This document shows, one piece after another, positions 35,436 through 45,184 of a stretch of 49,721 bases of DNA (its first letter is position 1; every line of letters starts with the position of its first letter). Both the position numbers and the translations under genes were made by a program. The notes below the pieces were generated by a model, which worked only from the letters and a program-made list of their open reading frames with translations, ran no database searches and had not been told where the DNA came from. Source of the stretch: Sphingomonas sp. (lineage in GTDB: Bacteria > Pseudomonadota > Alphaproteobacteria > Sphingomonadales > Sphingomonadaceae); the NCBI RefSeq assembly GCF_030145815.1, contig NZ_JAIXHL010000028.1, positions 1 through 49,721 on the forward strand, written 5' to 3'.

Positions 35436-36089
35436 TCAGGCGATCGTCTGCCCGGTCTTCGCCCAGTCGGACAGGAAGCCCTCGATCCCCGTGTCGGTCA
35501 GCGGATGCTTGACCAACTGACGGATCACCGACGGCGGTGCGGTCATCACATCGGCGCCCAGCTTCGCGGCCTCGAGAATGTGGATCGGATGGCGCACGCT
35601 GGCGACCAGGATTTCGGTCTCGAACGCATAATTGTCATAGATCAGGCGAATGTCGCCGATCAGGTCCATCCCGTCGAACCCGATATCGTCATGCCGCCCC
35701 ACGAAGGGCGAGATGAAGGTCGCCCCGGCCTTCGCCGCCAGCAGCGCCTGATTGGCCGAGAAGCACAAAGTCACATTGACCATCGTCCCGTCGCTGGTCA
35801 GCGCCTTGCACGCCTTCAGCCCCTCGATCGTCAGCGGCAGCTTGACCGCGACATTGTCGGCGATCTTCCGCACGATCTCCGCCTCGCGCATCATGCCGTC
35901 ATAGTCGAGCGCGACCACTTCGGCCGACACCGGCCCATCGACGATGCCGCAGATTTCCGCGACGACCTCCAGGAAGTTGCGCCCCGCCTTGTGGATCAGC
36001 GACGGGTTGGTGGTCACCCCGTCGAGCAGGCCGGCATCCGCCAGCTCGCGAATGTCGTTGGTGTCGGCGGTGTCGGCTAAGAATTTCAT
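35436..36089 (-). CDS. Transaldolase family protein (fructose-6-phosphate aldolase/TalC-like)
   Basis: 217 residues, the length of the short transaldolase/FSA group. MKFLADTADTNDIRELADAGLLDGVTTNPS is the family start, VAVKLPLT holds the Schiff-base lysine region, and TFISPFVGRHDDIGFDG the phosphate-binding stretch. It moves a dihydroxyacetone unit between sugar phosphates. It lies 32 bases after the metallo-hydrolase gene on the same strand, so it probably closes the polyol operon, where it would process xylulose-5-phosphate-derived sugars. Confidence 0.9.
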   Translation of the reverse strand: MKFLADTADTNDIRELADAGLLDGVTTNPSLIHKAGRNFLEVVAEICGIVDGPVSAEVVALDYDGMMREAEIVRKIADNVAVKLPLTIEGLKACKALTSDGTMVNVTLCFSANQALLAAKAGATFISPFVGRHDDIGFDGMDLIGDIRLIYDNYAFETEILVASVRHPIHILEAAKLGADVMTAPPSVIRQLVKHPLTDTGIEGFLSDWAKTGQTIA

Positions 36090-36121
36090 GGCTGGCTCTC
36101 GGAGTTAGGTGTGAGAGCGGC

Positions 36122-37378
36122 TCAACGCGACGGATAAGGCCCGAATTCAGCCTTCACGCGCAGCGATTCATCGCCATCCTCCAGCACGAACACGCGATAG
36201 CTGGCGCCGCCCGGCGCGACGCGGACGACGACATGGCCTTGCGCGCTCTTGGCGTGCTTGCTGTCATAGGTCGTGGCGCGCGTAGACGGCGACAGGTTGG
36301 TAATGAAGATATCGCGGTCGCCCGGCCATATCCGTTTGGATGTCATCCGCTCATAGGTGTTCTGAGCGGGATGACCGTCGGCGCGCGCAGTGACAAGGAT
36401 CACGCGCGGACGAAGCCGCGAGAGTAGCCCTGAACTGTTCGCGTCCCAGCTGGCGTGATGGTTCGCCTTCATCACATCGACCGGGCCGGTGGCCTGGCCG
36501 ACGGCGCTTTCGATATCCTTCCAGGCGGCGGGTTCGAACTCGGTTTCCCCCGGCTTACTGGAGAGGTCGCCGCCCGTGTAATAATCGAATGGGCCATAGC
36601 TGATCCGGAACACCAGGCTCAGATTGTTCTCAAGCGGGGAATCCGATCGCTTGAGCGACGTCAGCGGCGGCACGGTGTTGCGCGACGCCGAACCCTTGCC
36701 GGTCCACACCACGCCGTTCGCGGCGATGTTGCGCACCTCGAACTCCGGGAACCGCTTCGGGTCACGCAGCATGGTGAGCTGGTCGTTATGGCCGGGTTTG
36801 AACTGCTCGACGCGCAGGCCGTTATGCGCCGTCTGCCAGTCGAGGAACTTGCGATAATTGGCCATCGTCGCATTCTCGATGGTCACCGGATAATTGTAGT
36901 TCGGCCAGCCGCGATCGACGATCTTGGCGATCGGCACGAACTCGGGAACCTCGGTGATACCGCTCAGCTGATAGGCGCGGTTCTTCGACAGCGGCGAATC
37001 CGGGACGATGATGCCCATATGGTCGCCATGGAAATGCGAGAGCACCGCATAGTCGATCTTCTGGTTATCCCGCGGCGCAACCTGCTTGATGAAGCGCGCC
37101 ACCCATTCGGCCGGCGGTCGCGAGCCGTTCGGTTTGCTGGGTATTAGGAAGGGCGCCGGTCCGACTTTCGTGCCGCCGCTGGCGTCCTCCAGCATCGTGG
37201 TGCCGTCGGGAAAGATGAAGAACTGAGCGTCACCGCGCCCGGTGTTGATGGCATAGATATCCAGCTCGCCCGGGGTCCAGGCGGGCAGACGCAGGCCCAC
37301 GGTCTTTTGCTGAGCGGCGCTGGTTCCGCCGGACGCGACAAGCGCGGAAGCGACGGCGAGTTGCAATAGTGCCTTCAT
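36122..37378 (-). CDS. Exported metallo-beta-lactamase-fold hydrolase (ComEC-like domain)
   Basis: 418 residues with a signal peptide (SGGTSAAQQ near 22). The metal motif is SHFHGDHMG, with further metal residues likely at TGGD and ANHHASWD. LDIYAINTGRGDAQFFIFPDGTTMLEDASGG is typical of stand-alone ComEC-type MBL proteins. Its substrate in a polyol locus is unclear; phosphoester hydrolysis is the usual chemistry. It sits between the MHS transporter (30 bases) and the transaldolase. Confidence 0.85.
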   Translation of the reverse strand: MKALLQLAVASALVASGGTSAAQQKTVGLRLPAWTPGELDIYAINTGRGDAQFFIFPDGTTMLEDASGGTKVGPAPFLIPSKPNGSRPPAEWVARFIKQVAPRDNQKIDYAVLSHFHGDHMGIIVPDSPLSKNRAYQLSGITEVPEFVPIAKIVDRGWPNYNYPVTIENATMANYRKFLDWQTAHNGLRVEQFKPGHNDQLTMLRDPKRFPEFEVRNIAANGVVWTGKGSASRNTVPPLTSLKRSDSPLENNLSLVFRISYGPFDYYTGGDLSSKPGETEFEPAAWKDIESAVGQATGPVDVMKANHHASWDANSSGLLSRLRPRVILVTARADGHPAQNTYERMTSKRIWPGDRDIFITNLSPSTRATTYDSKHAKSAQGHVVVRVAPGGASYRVFVLEDGDESLRVKAEFGPYPSR

Positions 37379-37408
37379 CTCTTTTCTCTTTCTGTTGTCC
37401 GGTCGCGG

Positions 37409-38728
37409 TCAGCGGTCCGATGGCGGAGCAAGATCGGGGACCGCCTTGAGCCCGCGTGAGAGGTAGGCGCCGAGGATGGCGATGAGCATCAGCACCAGGC
37501 TCAGCAGGCCGATCAACCACGTCCCGTTGACGGCGCTGGTCAATGCGGTGGCGATGATCGGCAGCGTGCCGCCGACCAGCCCGCTCGCCAGTTCGCGCGA
37601 GATCGCGACGCCGCTGAACCGGACTTCGGTCGGGAACTGGTCGGCGAGGAACGATGCCTGCGCGCCGAGCATGATGCCGCCGGAAAAGGTGAACAGCAGC
37701 AGATAGGCGAGCAGGATCAGCGGCGGCTGGCCGCTCTCGAGAAACCAGAAGAAGGGAAACGCCGAGGCAGCGCCCAGCATGGCCCCGCCGATGAATACCC
37801 GCCGACCGCCGACCCGGTCCGCCAGCAACCCCGCCAGGGGTTGCACCGCAAGCAGGACGAAATTGGAAATGGCGAAGATGGTGACCCCGACGCTCGGCGG
37901 GAATTTGAGCGTCGCGGTCATGTACGCCAGACCGAACGCAGCGGGCAGGTACCCGGTGACGTTCGGGCCGCCATTGAGCATCAGCGCCTTCACGAACGGG
38001 CCGCGATGGTTGCGAAACAGCTCGCCCATCCCGGTCCGCGCGGCGGGACGCTCCAGCTTGGCTTTTTCGAAGGCGGGAGATTCCTCGACCCGAGACCGGA
38101 TATAGAGGCCAATCACGAACAATAGCGCGCTCAGTAGGAACGGGATGCGCCAGCCCCAGCTCATGAAGTCGTCGGTCGGCAGCATCGCCACCGCGCCGAA
38201 CACCGCGGACGCCAGCAGCATGCCGAGCGGATTGCCGGTCGCGGGGATCGCAGCCAACAACCCGCGGCGATGCTTCGGCGCATACTCGAACGCCATCAGC
38301 GTCGCACCGGCATATTCCGAACCGGCACCCAGCCCCTGAAGGATACGCAGCACCACCAGGATCGCCGGCGCCCAGTACCCGATCGTGTCGAACGTCGGCA
38401 GGCACCCGATCAGGAAGGTCGACACGCTCATCAGGATCAGCGTGATGACCAGGATCTTCTGGCGACCCAGCTTGTCGCCCATATTCCCGAAAAAGAAGCT
38501 GCCGAACGGGCGCGCGAACAGGCCGACGCCGTAGCTGGCGAGAGCGCCGAGCAGCGAAAACAGCGGATCTTCCGACGGAAAGAACAGCGGCGCCAGAACG
38601 ACAGCGCTGGCGATGCCGTAAAGGGTGAAGTCATACCATTCGAGCGCCGCGCCGATCGTGGTCGCAAAGAGCACTCGGCGGCGCTGTTTTTCCGTGGGTT
38701 GGGTCACGGTTTCCGCTGCTTCGGTCAC
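37409..38728 (-). CDS. MFS transporter, metabolite:H+ symporter (MHS) family
   Basis: 439 residues with about twelve membrane segments. TIGAALEWYDFTLYGIASAVVLAPLFFP and FGNMGDKLGRQKILVITLILM are the MHS-family signatures shared with proline/betaine, alpha-ketoglutarate and shikimate carriers. It would bring the substrate or an acid product through the inner membrane by proton symport. The start codon is GTG, three bases after the stop of the small upstream gene, so it is part of the same run. Confidence 0.88.
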   Translation of the reverse strand: MTEAAETVTQPTEKQRRRVLFATTIGAALEWYDFTLYGIASAVVLAPLFFPSEDPLFSLLGALASYGVGLFARPFGSFFFGNMGDKLGRQKILVITLILMSVSTFLIGCLPTFDTIGYWAPAILVVLRILQGLGAGSEYAGATLMAFEYAPKHRRGLLAAIPATGNPLGMLLASAVFGAVAMLPTDDFMSWGWRIPFLLSALLFVIGLYIRSRVEESPAFEKAKLERPAARTGMGELFRNHRGPFVKALMLNGGPNVTGYLPAAFGLAYMTATLKFPPSVGVTIFAISNFVLLAVQPLAGLLADRVGGRRVFIGGAMLGAASAFPFFWFLESGQPPLILLAYLLLFTFSGGIMLGAQASFLADQFPTEVRFSGVAISRELASGLVGGTLPIIATALTSAVNGTWLIGLLSLVLMLIAILGAYLSRGLKAVPDLAPPSDR

Positions 38729-38731
38729 GCC

Positions 38732-39073
38732 TCAGCCTTTGAGCGAGAGATGGATCAGGATGGTCGACGGCGAAGCCTCGCTCGCGCCATCGATCGCAAA
38801 GCGCAGCCAGCCACCGAACGTCGTCAGGCGCAACGCGGCGAGTGGCTGCTCCGGCGGAACCGAGATCGGCTCTTCGATGTCGATCCAGTGCAACCCGTCA
38901 GGCGAGATTTGCGCCTGGACGGACAAGGTGCATGTTGTGTGCTCGGTCTGCAGAAAGAACACCGCTTCCCGCGCCCATGACGCCTCGTACGGGTGCGTCG
39001 TGTGGGGACCGAAAATCGGCAGGCGTCGTTCGAGTACGGATGTAACGGATGTGAGCAACTCACGAACTCCCAA
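38732..39073 (-). CDS. Unrecognised small cytosolic protein of the polyol operon
   Basis: 113 residues, no signal peptide or membrane segment. It is rich in alternating hydrophobic and polar residues ([39 protein letters not shown]), which reads as a small beta-sandwich. I do not recognise a family. It lies between another unrecognised gene (20 bases upstream) and the MHS transporter (3 bases downstream), so it is almost surely translated. Confidence 0.7.
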
Positions 39074-39093
39074 ATATCGATCGAGAATGTTGG

Positions 39094-40023
39094 CTATTCG
39101 ATCGAATAAACCACGGAATCGAGGAACAGGTTGACGCTGCGGTTCGTGTCCGTCTCGATATAGAAGATTGGATTGATGAGGTTATCGATGCCCTTGTATC
39201 CGGGCGTCGCGGTCGGCGCGATTCCACGCAGATCGAAGATCCGGTCCTGACTTTGCAGCTCGATATATTCTCGCTTGTTATAATCGATCAGCAGCCGGAA
39301 ATAATTCCAGTTCAGCTTGTCCGGACTCTCGTTATAGACCAGCTCCTGCGCGCCGTCCGGGACCCATTGATACCCGTCGGACGAGCCGTCGGGATAGCGC
39401 CGGCCGTAAAAGTGATTGTCGATACCGGGCAGGTACCAGCCGTCTTCCAGACCGCACCATTCCTCGGTCGTCACGCCTTCGGCCGCCTGCCAATATTGCC
39501 ATTTCTTGACCAGCTGGCCGTTGATCGAATTGACGTAGCGAACGCCCGGCTTGTAGCGGAATTCGGAATCCTGAACGTCGAAATAGAAACCGAACGCGCG
39601 AATATCCTCTTCGCCGAGCCCTTCGCGGTCCTGCTGCGGCGTGTAGGTGTACCACGCCTCGATCTGCAACTTGTTCGGGTTGCCGAAGCGCGACAGGCGC
39701 TTGATCGCACAACCCATGCTGCCCGGCGCGACAGGCTCCTCCCACCGGTTCGCGACCGGCTTGGTGCTCAGCTTGAGTGAATAGGTCCCCTCCATCGAGC
39801 CGTGCGACGATGCGAACCGCATCGGTGCCGAGCTCAACATCGTCGGCGCCCAGCTTGCGACGTCGATCGGACCCGGCGCCTGCTGAAAATCAGGATAGAC
39901 GAAGTTGGGCGTCAGATCCATCCAGCCGTTAAAGCCGCGATCGAAATCGTCATAGGTGATGATGCGGTCGAGTGGATTGAACTTCTCAAGTCCGCGCTCT
40001 CGAAGAAAAACGTGTTTTTGCAT
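39094..40023 (-). CDS. Unrecognised 309-residue protein of the polyol operon
   Basis: 309 residues, without signal peptide or membrane segment. It starts MQKHVFLRERGLEKFNPLDRI, then YDDFDRGFNGWMDLTPNFV and GSMEGTYSLKLST, patterns of jelly-roll folds as in laminin-G or carbohydrate-binding modules, and ends NLFLDSVVYSIE. Many Trp and Tyr residues (DGWYLPGIDNHFYGRRYPDG) would suit sugar binding. I cannot name a function. It follows the TonB receptor by 84 bases on the same strand. Confidence 0.72.
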   Translation of the reverse strand: MQKHVFLRERGLEKFNPLDRIITYDDFDRGFNGWMDLTPNFVYPDFQQAPGPIDVASWAPTMLSSAPMRFASSHGSMEGTYSLKLSTKPVANRWEEPVAPGSMGCAIKRLSRFGNPNKLQIEAWYTYTPQQDREGLGEEDIRAFGFYFDVQDSEFRYKPGVRYVNSINGQLVKKWQYWQAAEGVTTEEWCGLEDGWYLPGIDNHFYGRRYPDGSSDGYQWVPDGAQELVYNESPDKLNWNYFRLLIDYNKREYIELQSQDRIFDLRGIAPTATPGYKGIDNLINPIFYIETDTNRSVNLFLDSVVYSIE

Positions 40024-40107
40024 TGGCGGCGCTATCCCGGTGAACGATGGAGTTAAAAGGCTATTCTTGGATGAGAGTTCGGCTGGCGACCGTGGTCGCC
40101 AGCAATC

Positions 40108-43100
40108 TTAGAAACGCGCCCGCAGACCGAAGCTTGCAGTGCGGCCGTTATAAACGGTGAGCGGCGAGAAGTTGGGGAAGTCCGATACCGCGGTCACGTT
40201 CGATCCGGGCTGCATCACGATCAGGCCCGAGTTGAGCAGGTTGGTGACCGTAAAATAGGTTTCGAACGTCTTGGTGAGCTTGACCCGTCCCGAGACGTTG
40301 ATCTGCGTCATCGCCTGGAACCATGTTGCCAGCGTCTCACCATCGGCGGCCAGCGTGCGCGGTTTGTCGTCGTTCCACAGCAGATTGACGTTCAGCTTCA
40401 CCGGACCCTTTTCGTAGCTCATCGCGAGCGAACCGATATTGCGACCCCAGCGGATCAGCGGGCGGTTGGGGGTGTTGTGCGTGAACGCGCCGCGCAGCGA
40501 GAAGCCGTCGAACGGCGCGGGCAGCCAGGTGAAGCTGTGCTGGAACGCCGCCTCGAGACCCCAGATCGACACGACATCGACTTGCTGCGCGATGGCGTAG
40601 CGGAAGCCGGCCCCGGCGAACACGGGATCGCTGGCATAGGGTGCAAGCTCCGGTATCTCGAGCGCTTCCTCGCGCGAGAATTCCAGTGTCTGCGGCAGGC
40701 CCCGGATCTTGTTGTAGTAGATGCCGAGATTCACCATCCCGACCGTCTTGAAATAATGCGACAGGCGGGCCGACACATTGTCGGAATAGGCCGGCGTGAG
40801 GTTCGGGTTGGGCACCGTCAGCAATGGCCCGCCCAGATCGCTGCCAGTCAGGCTCTCGCTGGGCTGGCTGGCATAGGAATCGATGCCGGAGCGGAGGACG
40901 GAACGGCTATAGCCGACCTGAAGATCGTAATCGTCAAATAGCGTGGCCTTCATCTGCGCACTGGGGAACAGGTTGAAGAAGCCGCCACTCAGCCGGGTCT
41001 GTCCCCCGCTATACTGATAGTCGATACACGGAATGGTGGTGGCGACACCGGTCGTTGCCGTAATCGCGCAATTGGCGGTGGCGCCGGGCGGTCGATAGGC
41101 GAGGATCTGGGCGCGCGGCAGCGACTGATAGACATCGGCCCGACTGTCGGTCCATTCGCCGCGCAACCCGACGCGCAAGCTCAGCGCTTCGGACGGCTTG
41201 ACCGTGACCATGCCGTACAGCGCCTTGATCATCTCGCCATAATCGGTCGTGCCGTAATTGGTGGCGCGATATTGCGCGGCGGTGGCTGTGCTGCTCCAGT
41301 TGCCGGGATTGCTGTTGTAATCCTGCCAAAGCCTCCCGAGGTCGAGTGCGGGGATGTACCGCGAGCCGGAGAGCGAGGTGATCGAGAACCCGCTCTTGTT
41401 GGTGACATTGTGCGTGTACGGGCTGACGAACGCGGCGAGGAACTCCGCGTTGCTCATGGGACCGACATATTGGAACGGCGTCGCCGCGGTCGTCCCGAAA
41501 TCATAGAGCGTGTCGGTGATCTTGAACCCGGTCTGGAACTCGACCGGAACGTTTCCGAAATCGGCGGCATAGCGGATATTCATCGCGCCCGAATGCTGCG
41601 CCAGCTTGCCATAGGCATTGCTCGACAGCGTGATCGTCGGCCTGCCGGTGGGCAGCGTCCAGTTCGCGGGATTGGACCAGTCCGCGCCGCTGACCTGCGT
41701 GATCGCGAAATCGAGATCGGTCAGGCCGGGGCTGCCCTTGATCGCCGAGAAATTGCCGCGCGAGCTGATCGACGACGAGTTGGTCACCTGCCCCTTGGCC
41801 GGGGAGTCATAATAGGAGTGCGTGTCCGAATAGGCATAATAGCCGTCGATGTGCCAGCCATTGTGCTTCCAGTCGAAGTTCAACGCGGCGATGTTGCCCT
41901 TGTTGATCTTGTTCGCATTGGTGGAGCCCGAGGTGATGGTCGTCGTCGTCGCAGGTTGCCGCGTGACGAATGCCGACAGCGCGTCCTCGGCGGTGGCCGG
42001 ACCGCCTTGGAGGTTCAGCAGGCCGCGGGCACCCGTGCTGGTGTCAGCAATGACCTCGACCGTGGTTGCACGCTGGAACACGTCGCCGCGCGACATGATG
42101 CCGATGGCGCCGAGCGTCAGGTTCGGCGCCGCCTTGAAGTCGAGGACCAGAGTGGCGTTCTTGCGGGTCACCAGCCGATGATAGGAACCCTGCTCGAAGG
42201 CGTAGAGCTCCAGCGGATAGGGGGCGTTGACCGAATTGCGGAAATTCCGGCTTGAGACGATCTGCTCACGCTCGAAATATTGCTGGTTGATCGAAGCGGA
42301 GAAGCTGACGCCAAGGCGACGGCCGAAGAAGCTGTCCCGGTACAGGATGCTGGCATTCGGCAGAAACTTCTGCCCGTTGAAGCCGCCGTCCGCCTGGGGG
42401 CCGGTGTTGTTGTACCGATCCCACATGTTTTCATGTGTCATGCCCTCGATGCTCAGCACCAGCGAAGGCTTCCGGCGACTTGCTGCGCGCCGAGTCTCGA
42501 GATTGATGATACCAGCGGGCGCATCGGCATTCTGATCGGCGCCCGTGGTCTTGTAGACCGTCACGGATTCGATCGCCGACAGACCCATGGATTCATAGCT
42601 GAAGACGCGCGCCGCCTGTGCCGCGCTGCTATATCCGGTCGCCGCGTTGGCGTTGGCCGACACGATGTCCATGCCGTTGAGCTGGGTGCGGGTGAACCCG
42701 GCCGGGAGGCCGCGCAGGCCGACATAGACCGCGGTGCCGTTCGACCCGTCGACGTCGATTCCCGGCATATATTTTAGGAACTCGCCCGGATTGCCGCCGG
42801 CGATATCGCCATAGGTTTCGGTCTGCAGCACGTCCGCGATCTGAAGCTCGCTGCGCTGCGCCATGATCGAACGCTGCTGACCTTCGCGTTCGCCGCGGAT
42901 GACGATTTCGTCGGCCGATGCGGCCTCGTCGACGCGGCGGCCGGCCTGGTTGAGCTCAAAATTGAGTGTTGTTACGCCATCGGTACCAATTGTGACCGGT
43001 TGCGAGATTTCGACATAGCCGATGAATTCGACGCGCACGGTCGCGTCGCCGCTCGGCAAACCGTCGATGCTGTAGCTGCCATCTTCGGCCGTGCGCGCGA

Positions 43101-43287
43101 CATAACGCCGCCCGTCGATCTCGACGGTGACGATCGCATTGCGGAGCGTGTCCTGGCTGAACGCGTCCGAGACGACGCCCTCTACCGTCCCGCTGGTTGC
43201 GGGTGAAACCTGTGCCGACGCGGTGGCCGGGATGGTCAGAGCCGGCAGCATGGCGGCCGCCGAGCACAACAGAAATGCCTTTTTCAT
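40108..43287 (-). CDS. TonB-dependent receptor with N-terminal carboxypeptidase-regulatory-like domain
   Basis: About 1059 residues: signal peptide (to ~TASAQ), a carboxypeptidase-regulatory-like beta domain (GTVEGVVSDAFSQDTLRNAIVTVE, ~30-115), a TonB box-like DEIVIRG, the plug (LKYMPGIDVDGSNG, RGLPAGFTRTQLNGMDI) and a barrel ending in FGLRARF. This is the OAR/SusC-like type of sphingomonads and caulobacters, used for large or complex substrates. Start codons GTG 43296, ATG 43293 and ATG 43287 are in frame; GGGGGAG is two bases from the second and eight from the third, so I chose 43287. Confidence 0.9.
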   Translation of the reverse strand: MKKAFLLCSAAAMLPALTIPATASAQVSPATSGTVEGVVSDAFSQDTLRNAIVTVEIDGRRYVARTAEDGSYSIDGLPSGDATVRVEFIGYVEISQPVTIGTDGVTTLNFELNQAGRRVDEAASADEIVIRGEREGQQRSIMAQRSELQIADVLQTETYGDIAGGNPGEFLKYMPGIDVDGSNGTAVYVGLRGLPAGFTRTQLNGMDIVSANANAATGYSSAAQAARVFSYESMGLSAIESVTVYKTTGADQNADAPAGIINLETRRAASRRKPSLVLSIEGMTHENMWDRYNNTGPQADGGFNGQKFLPNASILYRDSFFGRRLGVSFSASINQQYFEREQIVSSRNFRNSVNAPYPLELYAFEQGSYHRLVTRKNATLVLDFKAAPNLTLGAIGIMSRGDVFQRATTVEVIADTSTGARGLLNLQGGPATAEDALSAFVTRQPATTTTITSGSTNANKINKGNIAALNFDWKHNGWHIDGYYAYSDTHSYYDSPAKGQVTNSSSISSRGNFSAIKGSPGLTDLDFAITQVSGADWSNPANWTLPTGRPTITLSSNAYGKLAQHSGAMNIRYAADFGNVPVEFQTGFKITDTLYDFGTTAATPFQYVGPMSNAEFLAAFVSPYTHNVTNKSGFSITSLSGSRYIPALDLGRLWQDYNSNPGNWSSTATAAQYRATNYGTTDYGEMIKALYGMVTVKPSEALSLRVGLRGEWTDSRADVYQSLPRAQILAYRPPGATANCAITATTGVATTIPCIDYQYSGGQTRLSGGFFNLFPSAQMKATLFDDYDLQVGYSRSVLRSGIDSYASQPSESLTGSDLGGPLLTVPNPNLTPAYSDNVSARLSHYFKTVGMVNLGIYYNKIRGLPQTLEFSREEALEIPELAPYASDPVFAGAGFRYAIAQQVDVVSIWGLEAAFQHSFTWLPAPFDGFSLRGAFTHNTPNRPLIRWGRNIGSLAMSYEKGPVKLNVNLLWNDDKPRTLAADGETLATWFQAMTQINVSGRVKLTKTFETYFTVTNLLNSGLIVMQPGSNVTAVSDFPNFSPLTVYNGRTASFGLRARF

Positions 43288-43357
43288 GGCCATCACTCCC
43301 CCTTTGCCGTCGTGGCACGATGGCCGCGTCGTTCATGCGAGCCGCTCATCGAAATAA

Positions 43358-43365
43358 TATCGTTA
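43358..43365. promoter_or_regulatory. Candidate operator site 1 (TATCGTTA)
   Basis: TATCGTTA is the reverse complement of TAACGATA, found again at 43489 and 46755. It sits at the expected transcription start of the candidate receptor promoter, where a repressor would block initiation. The octamer has a central CG and outer TA/TA symmetry. Confidence 0.5.
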
Positions 43366-43368
43366 ATA

Positions 43369-43397
43369 GTGCTAGCATGCGCGTATCTGATGGTCAA
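43369..43397 (-). promoter_or_regulatory. Candidate promoter of the TonB receptor gene
   Basis: On the minus strand TTGACC (43397-43392) and TAGCAC (43374-43369) are 17 bases apart. The -35 is close to consensus, the -10 matches at only three positions. Transcription would start within candidate operator 1 (43358-43365). Confidence 0.35.
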
Positions 43398-43484
43398 GAT
43401 TTCCATATAATATTGAAAAATAGTCATTATATTCTCCTGCTCCGAGCCCTGATAGCCCACGCTCGTTACAGAAATGCGACTTTA

Positions 43485-43499
43485 GAGATAACGATAATG
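43485..43499. promoter_or_regulatory. Candidate operator site 2 (GAGATAACGATAATG)
   Basis: These 15 bases are identical to 46751-46765, upstream of the polyol dehydrogenase gene 3.3 kb away. Exact sharing of a 15-mer between the two promoter regions of one locus points to a common regulator, most simply the LacI protein encoded at 46956. Confidence 0.6.
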
Positions 43500-43653
43500 T
43501 ATGATTCGCGACGACGGCCGGATGATGCCGCTGTCGATGTCGGAGTTGCAGCAGTGTGAGGCGCGGGGTCGCCTACACGCGCGATATGACAATTCGCCGG
43601 ACAGTCGCGTTATAGAGCGCGACGGCTTGCGCGCATCGCACCAGCGCCGGATA

Positions 43654-45105
43654 CTATTGGAGCCCAACGCCACGTATGGCTGCAGAGGCCGCCTGATACC
43701 TGCCGCGCTTCTGCGCGAGAATGGCTTGCAGATCGGCGTCGGGCTCCGCGACGGCTATGACGCGCGGACGTCCGCAGATCTCTTCGGGGGAACCAGGGTC
43801 GATACCGAGTTGGGCCAGCTTCGCTGCGCCGAGCGCGGGACCGATATCGCCCCCTTCGACATAGATCAGCCGAACCTGCAGCACTGACGCAATGATCCGT
43901 CCCCACGCTGTCGAACGCGCGCCGCCGCCGACCATGACCAGTTCGTCGACATGGCTCCCGGCCTCGCGCAGGGCATCCAGGCCATCGGCCAGGCCAAAGG
44001 CGACCCCTTCGAGCACTGCCGCCGCCAGCCGCGCCGGGTCGGTGTCGTTGTCGAGGCCGAACCATCCGGCACGAACATGCGGATCGTTGAACGGCGTTCG
44101 TTCCCCGGAGAGGTAGGGGAGAAAGACTTCCGGACCTGTCCCCGGCGCAGCACCGTCGGCGATGCGCAGCACGTCGGCAGGTCCCGACAGTCCCAACTGA
44201 CGCGCCGCCCAGTCGATGCAAGCTGCCGCCGACAGATGCACCGCCATCTGATGCCACATGCCGGGCAGGCTGTGGCAAAAGCCATGAACCGCCCGCGCTG
44301 GATTGGGCCTGAAGTCGCGCGTCGCGACGAAGGTGACGCCGGAGGTTCCCAGCGAGAGCAAGGCATCGCCTTCTCCGATGACGCCCACTCCCGCAGCCGC
44401 TGCAGCATTGTCCCCGCCGCCAGCGACCACAGGAACGCGGTTCATCCCCCACCGCTCGGCCATTTCCCGCTGCAGGCGACCGGTGACCGCGTTTCCTTCG
44501 ACCAGATCAGGCATGGTCCACCGGTCGAGCCCGGATGCTGCCAGCATGCGATCGCTCCAGCCGCGTCGTGCGACGTCGAGCCAGAGCGTGCCCGCCGCAT
44601 CGCTCATCTCGGACACCTTCTCCCCGGTCAGCTTTAATCGCAGATAGTCCTTGGGAAGCAGCACAGTTCGCAAGCGCCGGAATACGTCCGGTTCGTGGCG
44701 CCGCACCCACAGCAGCTTCGGGGCGGTAAAGCCGGGCATTGCGATGTTGCCAGTGATCCCGCGCGCGTTCGGCTCTGCGCTTTCGAGTTCCGCACATTCG
44801 GCGAAGCTTCGCCCGTCATTCCACAGGATCGCGGGGCGCAGCGGCATGTCGTCCGCACCGAGCAGGACTGCACCATGCATCTGACCGGCAAGACCCATCC
44901 CGCGGACCTGATCGCGCAACTCGGGACGAAGCTGCATCACCGCGCGATCGGTTGCCGTCCACCAATTCTCGGGATTTTGCTCGGACCACAGCGGGCGTGG
45001 CCGATCGACGGACAGGGGGGCGGTGGACTGGGCCAGCACTTCGCCGGTCGGCGACAGGACGACCGCCTTGACGCCGGACGTGCCGAGATCGATGCCCAGA
45101 AACAT
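43654..45105 (-). CDS. xylB: Xylulokinase
   Basis: 483 residues of the FGGY sugar kinase family. FLGIDLGTSGVKAVV is the ATP-binding start, GLAGQMHGAVLL is diagnostic of xylulokinases, and the catalytic Asp is in ILWNDGRS. SLGTSGVTFVA and VGGGARSTAWGRII are the second phosphate and adenosine motifs. It converts D-xylulose to xylulose-5-phosphate in the cytosol. AGGAGA precedes the ATG. It follows the polyol dehydrogenase by 79 bases, so the two form the reaction pair of polyol breakdown. Confidence 0.93.
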   Translation of the reverse strand: MFLGIDLGTSGVKAVVLSPTGEVLAQSTAPLSVDRPRPLWSEQNPENWWTATDRAVMQLRPELRDQVRGMGLAGQMHGAVLLGADDMPLRPAILWNDGRSFAECAELESAEPNARGITGNIAMPGFTAPKLLWVRRHEPDVFRRLRTVLLPKDYLRLKLTGEKVSEMSDAAGTLWLDVARRGWSDRMLAASGLDRWTMPDLVEGNAVTGRLQREMAERWGMNRVPVVAGGGDNAAAAAGVGVIGEGDALLSLGTSGVTFVATRDFRPNPARAVHGFCHSLPGMWHQMAVHLSAAACIDWAARQLGLSGPADVLRIADGAAPGTGPEVFLPYLSGERTPFNDPHVRAGWFGLDNDTDPARLAAAVLEGVAFGLADGLDALREAGSHVDELVMVGGGARSTAWGRIIASVLQVRLIYVEGGDIGPALGAAKLAQLGIDPGSPEEICGRPRVIAVAEPDADLQAILAQKRGRYQAASAAIRGVGLQ

Positions 45106-45184
45106 GCGGCGCTCTCCTGTCGCGATGGGCCGACATGCGTGCGCCGGCCTTGAGATGCGGCAAGCACCACGCTTGCCGCCTGAC

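Larger units (their letters stand above)
43288..43653 (-). other. AT-rich promoter region of the TonB receptor
   Basis: 366 bases between the xylulokinase stop and the receptor start hold no gene that I can support. The middle (about 43380-43440) is AT-rich against a GC-rich background. It contains two copies of the TAACGATA octamer (one in each orientation) and a possible minus-strand promoter, listed separately. Confidence 0.7.
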
